Source of the DNA: Aphis gossypii
Taxonomy: Eukaryota; Arthropoda; Insecta; Hemiptera; Aphididae
Direction: 5' to 3'
NCBI RefSeq assembly: GCF_020184175.1
Contig: NC_065533.1
Span: forward strand, 47,840,351-47,904,350
DNA length: 64,000 nucleotides
The position numbers were made by a program, and so were the translations under genes. Positions 1 to 9,729 of the stretch are shown in pieces (the first letter of the stretch is position 1; the number at the start of each line of letters is the position of its first letter). The notes below the pieces were generated by a model. It was not told where the DNA came from, made no database searches, and was given only the letters and a program-made list of their open reading frames with translations.

Positions 1-560
1 ATGACTTCAAGTATGTATTATTTTCAATAGAATCACTATATATATTCAATATTTTTCAAGATTTTTCCAAGATTCCTTTCATTTATAACTTCAATTATGT
101 ATTATTTCCAAAAAAATCACTATTCATTCCATTTTTTCCTGGAATTTTCCAAGATTCCTTGCATGTATGACTTCAGGTATGTATTATATTCAATAGAATC
201 TCAGTAAAATTCAATATTTTTCAAGATTTATCCAAGATTCCTTTCATTTATAACTTCAAATATATATTTTTTCCCAAAAAATCTTTGTAAAATTCAATAT
301 TTTTCATGATTTTTCCAAAATTCCTTGCATTTATACTCTTAAATAAGTATTATATCCAATAATGTAACCTGTAATTCCATTTTTTTCTTGAATTTTCCAA
401 GATTCATTGAATTTATAACCTTAAATATGTATTTTATCTAAAAAAATCACTATTCATTCCATTTTTTCCTGGAATTTTCCAAGATTCCTTGCATTTATAA
501 CCTTAAATATGTATCATATCCAATAAAATCACTTATAATTCCATTTTTTCCTGGAATTAT
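1..560. repeat. Tandem array of a diverged ~83 bp unit
   Basis: A unit anchored on TAACTTCAAATATGTATT recurs at about 2, 86, 168, 251, 334, 415 and 498, a spacing of 81-84 bases. Each unit holds the core TTTTCCAAGATTCCTT. Two sub-forms are mixed, one with TTCAATATTTTTCAAGATT and one with CCATTTTTTCCTGGAATT, and they alternate in the left part of the array. This is a minisatellite or short satellite that runs off the left edge, so its full size is unknown. No coding frame is kept through the units. Confidence 0.85.
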
Positions 561-1389
561 AGCGACTGTCATTGAAATATTCAAATATCACGTACCTACC
601 TACCTATAATGTATAAACTATAAATGTATAATTATATAACATTACTTTAATGAATGAATTAATGTTTATTTAGTAGTTTTTAGATAATATGGTACATACT
701 TAATATTTATTATTACACTGCAACGTCTATCACTAAGGATGTTTCCTTGTATCGATAGACGTGAGCCTCTAAATGATTATTTTATATTATTTTTGAAAAT
801 TTTAAATTACTTATTGGTACCACTTTATAGATTATAATGTTCAATCCATGAAGATTAGAGATAAGGAGACCAAACTCCTATGAGCCGCCCGTTTATAAAG
901 TGGCCCGACAAAAGTCGCACGGTTATTCTACCACCAGGAGCGCGTCGTTCGATTAGAGGTTTACATTTTACAATTATAGCATGTAGACATGTAGTATTAT
1001 TATACTATATATAATAGGAATTATGTATGTTTTTCGAATTAAACATGATTTATTATTCCTTGCAAATAATTTATTACTTTATGATTTAGATCAGATCTAA
1101 AACATATATACAGAATTAGGGAGATATTGGTTTAAATTGGTTCAATAATAAAAAACAAATATATTATTATAATTAGCTATTAAACACATGGACATAGATG
1201 ATTTCCATATGATTATTTATTATTGAATTCATCAAAATATTAAATTTATAAATAGACAATGTATACAATGATAAGGTTTCAAATAATTTGTATTATTATT
1301 TTGTATTTGTTTGATTATTTAAATACAATAATTATACATAATACCAGAGTAATTTGTATTTTTTATTTTTTTTTACCTAAACATTAAAA
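561..1389. other. AT-rich spacer, no gene seen
   Basis: No supported feature. A short GC-richer patch near 840-960 (GAGCCGCCCG, CAGGAGCGCG) carries no usable open frame. Confidence 0.5.
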
Positions 1390-1524
1390 ATGGTTAAGTG
1401 CTGTTTTGTACCAGGGTGTAATACTGGTTATGCTTTAGATGTCAAACAACAAAAATCAATTGGATTAAAAAATAATAGTTTATTTAAAGCACCCAAAGTA
1501 AAAAAAAAAAACAAAATATCTTAA
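1390..1524 (+). pseudogene. THAP-like zinc-finger N-terminus, orphan first exon
   Basis: The frame begins MVKCCFVPGCNTGY, runs through NNSLFKAPK and stops after 44 codons in a lysine run. A start of the form M-x-x-C-C-x-x-P-G-C followed about 20 residues later by LFKAPK is the opening of many THAP (C2CH) DNA-binding domains. These are common in P-element-type transposases and in host proteins derived from them. The later C-x2-H pair is absent, so the domain is incomplete here. The sequence directly after APK is GTAAAA, which could be a weak donor site, so this may be a first exon whose partner is lost. I infer a transposon-derived relic; a live host gene cannot be excluded. Confidence 0.45.
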
Positions 1525-1639
1525 GCTTATTTATGAATAATAATTTTCTTATTTAATTATTTGTTACATATGTTATTTAGAATACAGAGCTTTTAGCAAG
1601 ATTTCATAGAGCCATACCATTTTTCATTAAACTCGTAGT

Positions 1640-2534
1640 CATAATAGAATATTTTGAATTTTAAACTTTCATAAATATTTCGCAAATATTCATTATTTTG
1701 ATGAATTTTTGTTCAAAATTTGAACTTCAAATGCTAATAAAAAAAAATTGTGCCTATGTATTCTTATAATTTTTTAATCACTATAAGAATGACATATGAG
1801 GAACTTTGTATAAAATTTTCAAGTATTTTGATAGGGCCAAAAAAATTTTATCGTCCCTTCAAAAAAAATTTTTCAGAAAAATTGAAAATTTCAGTTGTCT
1901 ATAAATAGCTCAAAAAAACTCAAAATATTTTGAAAATTAAATCAAGTAAATAAAATGCCAATCTTAATAACTGGTAAAATGTTCAAGTATCTACGACTTA
2001 TACTTTTTGAATTATAACAAATATCAAAAATCGTTTGAGGCTAAACCGTTATTTAACGCGGTTTTGTAAAAATTTAAATTTCAAACACTCATAAAAATTT
2101 TTTGTCTAAATCCGGTAAAGTTTTTTTTACAGATATTTGAAGAAAAATGTATGGAGAACCTTGTACCAAATTTTCAAAACTTAGTTCTAAAAGAAAAAAA
2201 ATTTATGATTTTTCAACTTCAAAATTACTTGCAAATTTTCGCGTTTTCGATAGATTTCGTAAAAATTTGAACTATAAACTCTTATAAAAAAAATATCCGT
2301 CATTTTTTTTTTGTTTTTCTCGATTTTTTTGAAAACTGTTGGAAAATGTTAACTTTTTACCTCTATAATGCACCAAGGATATTCACTTTTACATCGGAAA
2401 CTACCCCCATAGTTTGAAATTGGAGCATTATTTCGACTAGTTATGCTGTACACATACACATACACAAAAAAAAAAAAAAAACACACATCATTGTAAAATC
2501 AATACATTCATCACTTCGTTCAGAATCTAAAAAT
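1640..2534 (-). repeat. Family R interspersed repeat, copy 1 (minus)
   Basis: Read on the minus strand this closely matches 32457-33620. Shared words include CAGAATCTAAA and its complement, CATTGTAAAATCAATACATT, CGAAATAATGCTCCAATTTC and GGTAAAAAGTTAACATTTTCC. It starts at the TTTTAGATTCTGAACG end (plus position about 2534) and is truncated before the opposite end seen in copy 2. No long frame is conserved between copies, so it behaves like a non-autonomous element. Confidence 0.8.
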
Positions 2535-3890
2535 ATATAAATGGTTTGTTTATAAACTCATATAGTCACATACTCACATGTATATTGTATTTACCTTTTA
2601 AGTCATATTTTACTAGTGCTACAAATGTTGTCTTCAAACCTGTTGCAGTAGGTATGCGCTTATATGCTACTTTATTTTATATTGTATATTATATGATGTA
2701 AGTCATTTCTCATTGAAAAAATAAGAAAAATTGTCTATGTTAATACACATAGTTCAAAGTTTATGATACAAACATTTTATTAAATGTAGTGCAATTTTAA
2801 TTTTTACCCACATATTAATAAGATCTATAACATTATAATATAATAGCAACATATGCTAACAGCTATAATAAACATTCCATTTCCCGTATATTATCATTAA
2901 ATATTTTATGAAATTTGATCATTGCATGATAAATTACTCGTTAGATTTGCATATTAGATACTTGACTAAACAACAAATTATTTTCATCTACATACCAAAA
3001 TTTCAATGTAGGTATTTAATACTGGCGTAAGATTATATGCTCGTACTTTGGTACCTACCTATATAATATTATCTATATTGGCATACTGTATAGGTACCTA
3101 TGAGCGCAACGACCCAGGGAAAAGTTAATAGAAAGAATCGTCGAGCTAGGAAAAGAGCTATAGCTCATTGCTCATAAGGGCAAAATGTAACCTAAACGGA
3201 ACTTAAAAGTACAAATATATATATTATATATATGGCTACCATTGAATTGGCTCCCTAAATTGTAAAATATTATTATTTAACAAAGTGTTTTCATATTTTA
3301 CGCATTTACTTTTACATCATTAGCATTTTTCATTTTTTAAACACATTATAATATAGTATTCAATCTGAATAATCTGATACTACAATTGCTAAAAAAAAGT
3401 TTCAATATAATAAACCACACCGTAAAAAAATTAGAGATAAAATACGATTTTTCATTTAAATTCAAGGTTTCAATTCATAAAGGCATAAAAAATATAAAGC
3501 CACAACAATTAATAGTTTAATATACTATTTTTATTTAATTTATTAATTTTTATTGATATATACAATGTATATGTCATACCTAATACAAATATTTTAAAAC
3601 GACGCGTTCAGCTATTATTTTTTTATAACATCTTATATAATAAATTAGTTTTTGAATAATTGTTTAGCTTTTAATTTTTATCATAAGATTTTTGTATTGT
3701 TTTTATTAAATAATTTTGTATAAATGTAACGATGTAAAATATACATTTATTTTGAGGATTATTTTGAATTTACAAGCAGTATCACCAATATATTTATAAC
3801 GAGTAGGCACCTAAAAATTAAATTTTAAATTTTAAGTCCAAAGTTTTAAAGTATAGGCCTTTTTTCTGTTTACAAGTTCTGTATTTTTAT
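2535..3890. other. AT-rich spacer
   Basis: Mostly homopolymeric A/T. The only frame of note is a 25-codon basic ORF at 3100-3177 (MSATTQGKVNRKNRR...), 10 of whose 25 residues are K or R. It has no homology I recognise and no supporting signals. Confidence 0.4.
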
Positions 3891-4990
3891 AATAGAATTA
3901 ACTTTAGATTTGCTACGATCTTCGTCGTCATTTGTGACGGTAAAACACAAACCGTCGTTGCAATCTATCGTTAAACGTATAAAATACTGTACCTATCGGG
4001 TAGGTACTTAATACATTTTATCTCTGCACAACCAATAAAGTACTAAAAACGCATACTAATTTTGTGCTTTTAGGTTATCGAAAAGAAAAAGTCGATTTGC
4101 GCTTTCGGGTATCCCTAAGAATTGGATAAATTTCCAAAAAAAAAAAACAATAATATAAGTTAAAAAATATGTTTATACTGTCACAATATTATGTCTGTAG
4201 GTACAGTCGAAACATAAAATCATAATAAACAAAATTTGTGAGATCGTGATCGCAGCTTGAATCTGCGAAGATGACGCAGTTGCCGATTTTAGTAAAATTA
4301 AAAATTCGACCGCGGTATATTGGCGGTAATACCTATATCGGTAGAGGTGGGTGGGTGGTCTTAAGACTCTTGGCGAGACATGGGCGAAGACGCTACGTCA
4401 GATATTACTTCTGAACGGTTCGACGGTTTTACGCCGCGGCGGTGACTTTACCATTGTATCGCCGTCATCGGTGTATATAGTATTTAATATATACGTATTT
4501 ATACATATTTACGTTTAGACATCGGATGACGATTATTATTATTGTTATAAGCACAGGCCGCAGAAGAGATTATTAATTATTTTTCGTAACATCCGTCTTT
4601 CGGGGTGAACGAACGCACGCGCGATGAACGGGTGACGGGTGGGCAAACTTATCAAATCGACGGCGCGCGGAGGCATGATTTGTCGCCGTTGTTATTACTA
4701 TTTCTGGATCCGACTGCAGGGCGGACGGCGCAAAGATTTTTAATCGAAAGATGAAAGTACAATAATACTTTGCGTTCTGTAATATATTATTATTGTGTAT
4801 ACAGGTATAGTAGGTACGCCGCCACGACAATTATCATTGTAATAATAATAATAAATTCCGTCAAAGTTTTTTCTCGTAACTTTCAAAAAAACGTATATAT
4901 AGTAATAAGTAATTACTATCGTACCGCCGACGTTTACATTGAATTTTTAATATTACCGCCGCGGTGTAGTGCTGGTTTATATACTATTAT
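3890..4990. other. GC/CpG-richer block, function unknown
   Basis: CpG words are dense (CGACCGCGGT, CTACGTCAGA, TTTACGCCGCGGCGG, GAACGCACGCGCGATG) compared with flanks that almost lack them. Short frames exist on both strands, but none has coherent codon use or a full pair of splice sites. It could be a promoter, a first non-coding exon or a conserved non-coding element. Confidence 0.35.
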
Positions 4991-5226
4991 TACACGCGTT
5001 TAGCCGAAGGCGCATCTGTCTATTATTATTATTATTATTAATACTTATATCGCAACCATCGAGAGATAATGAATTGTATAAATTATCATCGTGTAACTAC
5101 ACCCCAAAAATTGTTTTTAGCAAACTGACTTTCGATGTCAATTGTAACTTGAACATTCTGGTAAATTATTAAGAAGTGTTTCAACACCGGTTTTATTGAT
5201 TTTGGTTTGTGTGAAATGAAATCGAA

Positions 5227-5259
<33 letters not shown>

Positions 5260-5260
5260 A
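5227..5260. repeat. (ATT)n microsatellite
   Basis: About eleven perfect ATT units. Frames crossing it encode poly-N or poly-I and are artefacts. Confidence 0.9.
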
Positions 5261-5690
5261 ACTGTTTTGAACACGCATCAAATGAAAATTTTATAAGATG
5301 CTTGAATTTATTTAGGGACGATACTATTTTAGATATATTAAAGGCATAGGCGCACATTGGGTGTGAATTTAGGGGGAGTTGGAATAATTAATGGTACACT
5401 GATCCGTGGGGAATTTAGCCCTACATCCCCCTATACCATAATAAACTTCATTCCAACTATTTTAAATTTTTATAATTAATACTAGAAAATAAAAATAAAT
5501 ATTTAAAAATATTTATATAATAAATTATAATAATATGTAATCACTAATGTTAAACAAGGTTTAATTTTGTGTTTAAATACTTGGTTATTTTACTAATTCA
5601 CTAAATAATATTAATAATATTTAAATTTGAATCCTATCAATCATGATATTATTTATTAAATCTAAATAAATAAGTAACATATATTATTTT

Positions 5691-7530
5691 TCTACACTAA
5701 TATTATAAAGGGGAAAGATTTGATTGTTTGTATTGAATAGGCTCCGAAACTACTGAACCGATTTGACTGAAAATTGGTGGGGAGGTAGCTATTATAATCA
5801 GGAAACGGACATAGGATACTTTTTAAAGTGATAGACCTAACCCCGGGAGGTGCTCAAACAGACATTTTGAAATAAATTTATGATGGAAATTTTGGTTTAT
5901 GATTATTAGTTATGGTTGCTATTAATTACAATAATAATAGTTAGCATGAAAAAAATTATTATCCCTGAAATTGTTATTTTTTTTTTATCTTGGCAATTAA
6001 TTAATAATATTAAATCATTATTAAATTCACTTGATTTTTCAGGCTGTAATGAATCAATAATAAGCTCGTACGTTGCTATTGATGAAACTTTACCTTATAA
6101 TAATATATTGACTTAGATGTTGTGGTCAAGTACTTTAACGAATAACAATTATTGATGGAGCTAAGAGTAGCTACAATCCTGTCTTTACTTTTATTATAAA
6201 TTAAAGCCTATATAGTATATATTATTACGATTTGACGGGATCGTGAATACAGATTTATAAATATTATATTTCTTATATTATAGTACACCTGAGTCTGTGT
6301 TGTCTCACTCAATAATGGTCTTATTACTCTGGATATATAATTATATATTAATGCACCTTCTTACCAGATAATTGTCTATGATAAGATGACAGTAAAATCT
6401 AAATGAATACGTCGGTATTTAAAAAGATATTGAAATGAAATCAAAAATAATAGTAATTCGGATTTGAATATTAATTTATAACTTCACAACAAGAGAAAGA
6501 TTAATTATGGTTTTAAATTAAATAAGCTCTGCTTAAAATGAGTAAGACAGTGTATTTATCGCTATGAACAGGCTGGTAGATGGAAGCAGACTGACTTTAG
6601 AGCCAAAATGGGGGCTCTACTTATAGTATTGATCTTTTGACTTGTTTTTCCATAATAAGTTATTTAAAATAATAAATATTTTTGTGTAATAAAAACATTT
6701 TATTTGATACAGATATAATTAATAAATATATATGTATAATTATTAATAGTGGTGTGCAGTTTTATATAATGTAAAGTTCTGGAGTACAAGTGTTAATTGG
6801 TTATTAATATGTTTGGTCTCTGAGATGTAATTAATGTAATAGATTTTTACCTATGAAATCCATACCACTGCACGTTCTAACATTGAAATATTTTGGCATG
6901 TCTATCATTCTTCTACGAAACATCAATCCACAACGGCTCTACAACGGCACCAGGCTCACATACAAGAGCAAATAAATATTGAAAAATTATCAAGTGGAAC
7001 CGAGCAACATGCATCCTTCAATTCTTCCCACTCTTATCGAACGCGACTTGCGCCGATTTCTCTTCCTGGCTTCGATCGGAATATCGATTTCAACAAATAT
7101 GCATTTCAAATTCAAACTTTGCAGTTTTTGGTACGACTCGCCTTTGCAATGACCATAAACAAAGCACAAATACAATCACTACAAGTGTGTGGACTGAATT
7201 TGGAAAATCCATATGCTTCTCACATGGACACTGGGCAGCTGTATATGGCATGCTCACATGCTCACAATAAGTAGGAAAACTTTCAGATTTATTTGTGTAC
7301 GCACTAGAAGGAAGAACAAAAAATATTGTGTATCCAGAAGCACTTCAATTAATATAATTTAATTGAATACTTGAATTGTCAGACTTTTATCAATAAAACG
7401 AATAAAATTACATAATGATAATATACTAAATTGTATATCGTTGTAAGATTATTACTTAATATATTTTAATTTAATATAACTATATACTTTTATATTTAGA
7501 GCTATATAAAAAATAAAAATATACTGCTAG
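5691..7530 (+). mobile_element. Decayed Helitron (rolling-circle transposon)
   Basis: The left end reads TCTACACTAATATTATAAAG. The TC start and the CTAATATTATAAA word are typical of insect Helitron 5' ends. It is followed by the usual leader text GGCTCCGAAACTACTGAACC and later CCGGGAGGTGCTCAAA. A Pif1-type helicase relic lies at 6844-7357. A possible 3' end CTAG is at 7527-7530. The expected host A on the left and T on the right are not seen at these exact borders, so the right border is approximate. Length is about 1.8 kb against several kb for an autonomous element, so most of the Rep part is gone. Confidence 0.65.
6844..7357 (+). pseudogene. Helitron Pif1-family helicase, C-terminal relic
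   Basis: The first part (6844-6975) reads IPLHVLTLKYFGMSIILLRN and then INPQRLYNGTRLTYKSK, ending in TAA. This is the pre-motif V region typical of Helitron helicases (PPHVLxLKxGxPIxLLRNxNP, CNGTRL). After about 100 unrelated bases the homology resumes with QFLVRLAFAMTINKAQIQSL, GLNLENP and GQLYMACSH, hits TAG at 7270-7272, and continues one frame over with FVYALEGRTKNIVYPEALQ to TAA at 7355-7357. In live enzymes motif V is TxNKAQGQ and motif VI ends in ACSR. Here the G is I and the R is H, so the ATPase would be dead even without the stops. It is a non-functional remnant. Confidence 0.75.
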
Positions 7531-8610
7531 CATAATCACAGGTAACGAATTTAAAACACAGTTTGAGACATTAAGAGGTAGGATTAATAACGACCCACGA
7601 AGTGCACAGGTTCAGATAGTATGATAATATATTAATTAGTGTGATCAATGTGAAGAAATGTCACAAACAGAATCTATTTATTAAGAAAAATATTCTCGAA
7701 AATATTATAATCCATAAATCCAATATATAAGTGACATATTACTTATTATTTGAATATCTTCAGGTACCAATTCAACTCAACATAATATATTGTGCTTTAA
7801 ATGCAGTATTTAGATGAGGGCGGGGTGTTGATTTAAAGCTTGGGAATTCTAAATACTTCCTAGCACTCCATATGTGCGCTTATGTATATAGATATCTTCT
7901 ATCTGTCTAAAGTGCTTTAGGAATATTTCTAAATTATAAAAGTACAAAAAAAAAAAACTAAAAGTTTGTCGATTTTGCGTGCTTATCGTTTGTGTCCAGA
8001 AAACGCCTTTGAGTCAGGATTAAAATCATCGTTTTGATAGGTAGCAATTACTGCTGAAGTCTATATTATGATTCATTATCTATGTAGTCTATTCTTCATT
8101 GATTGAGTTACAAATTTTAGACACTTGGAATTATTTGAAACATCGCGAGACATTCAACACAGATAAAACACAAATTAATTTTCTATTTCAACTGTGTTGA
8201 GAAATGGCAAACCAAAAACGCACTTTAAAAATGTGCTCATCTCGGAAACTTGACTATTAGGTATATATTCTATGGATAAACCGAGTTCTTGAATTAGTTG
8301 AAATTTTAGCCACTGACTTTGACCGAGATGAAAGCGACAGCCTTCACAAATTTCTCGATTTGAATTTATAAAAACTTTTTTATTTCGAACGACAAAACAA
8401 CATATTAATTTATTCTCATGTAAAATATCGATTTGAATTTATCGACACACTACTTACTGTGTATACGACTTAACAAAATAGCTGTCACTGCAGAACTCGC
8501 ATGTATTCCAATCTTATTATTTGGACATAACTGGCGTACGAGATATTTCTACGCCTCTACGGGACACGACTCGTTAATTCAACAGCACCGTTGTGTTTAC
8601 GGTCTGAGAT
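7531..8610. other. AT-rich spacer upstream of the 8756 gene
   Basis: No gene or clear repeat seen. GC content rises gradually from about 8440 toward the next ORF. Confidence 0.4.
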
Positions 8611-8618
8611 CACTATGG

Positions 8619-8625
8619 TATATAA
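8619..8625 (+). promoter_or_regulatory. Possible TATA box for the 8756 gene
   Basis: TATATAA lies 137 bases before the start codon and just before the sharp switch to GC-rich sequence at about 8665. TATA-like words are frequent by chance here, so position is the only support. Confidence 0.2.
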
Positions 8626-8755
8626 CTATAATACATTATGATGTAATAATGTTTGTTTAAACTATAAACGGGACCGAGTGCGGTGGCAACGCGCGGCGTC
8701 TCCGTCGGAATAATACCGTTGCTCGGCGCCTCCGCAGAGTGAACGCGACAAACAA

Positions 8756-9406
8756 ATGGAGGCGATGATTATCGTGGCGAGTCTCTTGTGGTTGCCGTCG
8801 GACACCGGTCAGCTGATTTCTTCCATGGCCGCAAGACCGGCGGCCGCGGCGACGACGACGACGATCGCGGCCACCACCGAGTCCACCGAAGACGCGATTG
8901 ACGTTATGGACGCGACGACGACGACGACGAAGGCGGCGAAGAGGAAAACTTCCGGCGCCGCCCAGTTTTCCGTGCAAATGATCCTGCCTTTCAGCAAGTC
9001 CACCATCCGGTACAGTTATACGGAACCGTCGGGGTCGGCCACCTCGGCCAGGACTCCGGTCCAGACGGTGGACGTCGATCAGGCGCACAGCATGAGCGTG
9101 TCGCCCTACGGTTGCGGCAGCACCAACTCCGAGAGGGGCACCGGCAGCCAGCGAAAGCGGAAACGGTTGCGATGGAAGACTACGACGACGGGGGCGGCTC
9201 AGACCAACACGGTGATGCCGTTGCCCGGATATCCGACCAACGACCGTGGCCGCGGCATGGTGTTCGAAGCGGCTGCTGAACAGTTGGACCAGCTGTATAC
9301 CGTCAGCCGGGTGGACGCCGCGGCCGGCAGCACCGCGGACGACGGAGAAGCGAGCGGCGAAGGCGGCACTACCGACTCCGCCGCAGACGGTACCGCGAAA
9401 CGATGA
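8756..9406 (+). CDS. Orphan 216-aa protein, possibly secreted
   Basis: I do not recognise a family. The case for coding is direct: third codon positions are overwhelmingly G or C over 216 codons while the flanks are about 70% AT, and the ATG sits in a good context (ACAAATGG) with an in-frame TAA 45 bases upstream. Residues 1-18 (MEAMIIVASLLWLP...) resemble a short signal peptide. Residues 33-58 are Thr/Ala-rich low complexity, residues 70-91 form a mixed hydrophobic/aromatic stretch (VQMILPFSK, IRYSYTEP), and residues 133-139 are a basic cluster RKRKRLR that could be a processing or nuclear-localisation site. The C-terminus is acidic and Gly/Ser-rich. Only one cysteine is present (120). Polyadenylation words AATAAA follow at 9680 and 9723. 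A longer minus-strand frame over the same DNA is extremely Arg-rich and looks like a shadow. Confidence 0.6.
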   Translation: MEAMIIVASLLWLPSDTGQLISSMAARPAAAATTTTIAATTESTEDAIDVMDATTTTTKAAKRKTSGAAQFSVQMILPFSKSTIRYSYTEPSGSATSARTPVQTVDVDQAHSMSVSPYGCGSTNSERGTGSQRKRKRLRWKTTTTGAAQTNTVMPLPGYPTNDRGRGMVFEAAAEQLDQLYTVSRVDAAAGSTADDGEASGEGGTTDSAADGTAKR

Positions 9407-9729
9407 CGCTACCGACAGCATCGCCGGCCACCGTGGTCCCGAGTGTTACTGTATTTATTTAATTGTGTTAATATTGTGTTTACGTCGTGTTCTTGTCGTA
9501 ATACTTATATTTAAAAAATATGTCAATTCAGTTCTCTCGTCGAAACCGTTTTTGTTTATCCACCATGGCGGATCTCAACCTTTTTTTTCTGATTCGTGTT
9601 ATCCTTAACCACGAGAACCATTTTTATTAATCATTTATAGCTCGTTTACTTTCCACCATCAAATAATATTAAACGTTATAATAAACAAATTTTAGCGGAG
9701 TTGTAGAGTAAATAAGTTGTTGAATAAAA

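Noticed and set aside
3100..3177. 25-codon very basic ORF
   Set aside because: Too short, no splice sites or homology; easily produced by an A/G-rich stretch.
5226..5274. Poly-Asn minus-strand ORF over the (ATT)n repeat
   Set aside because: Microsatellite artefact.
5340..5450. GGCATAGGCGCACATTGGG with later CCCTACATCCCCCTATACC
   Set aside because: Looks like the inside of a hAT-type MITE, but no clean inverted ends or target duplication were found.
8657..9421. 254-codon minus-strand frame over the orphan gene
   Set aside because: Its Arg content is extreme and its third positions follow the first/second positions of the plus frame; it is the shadow of a GC3-rich plus-strand ORF.
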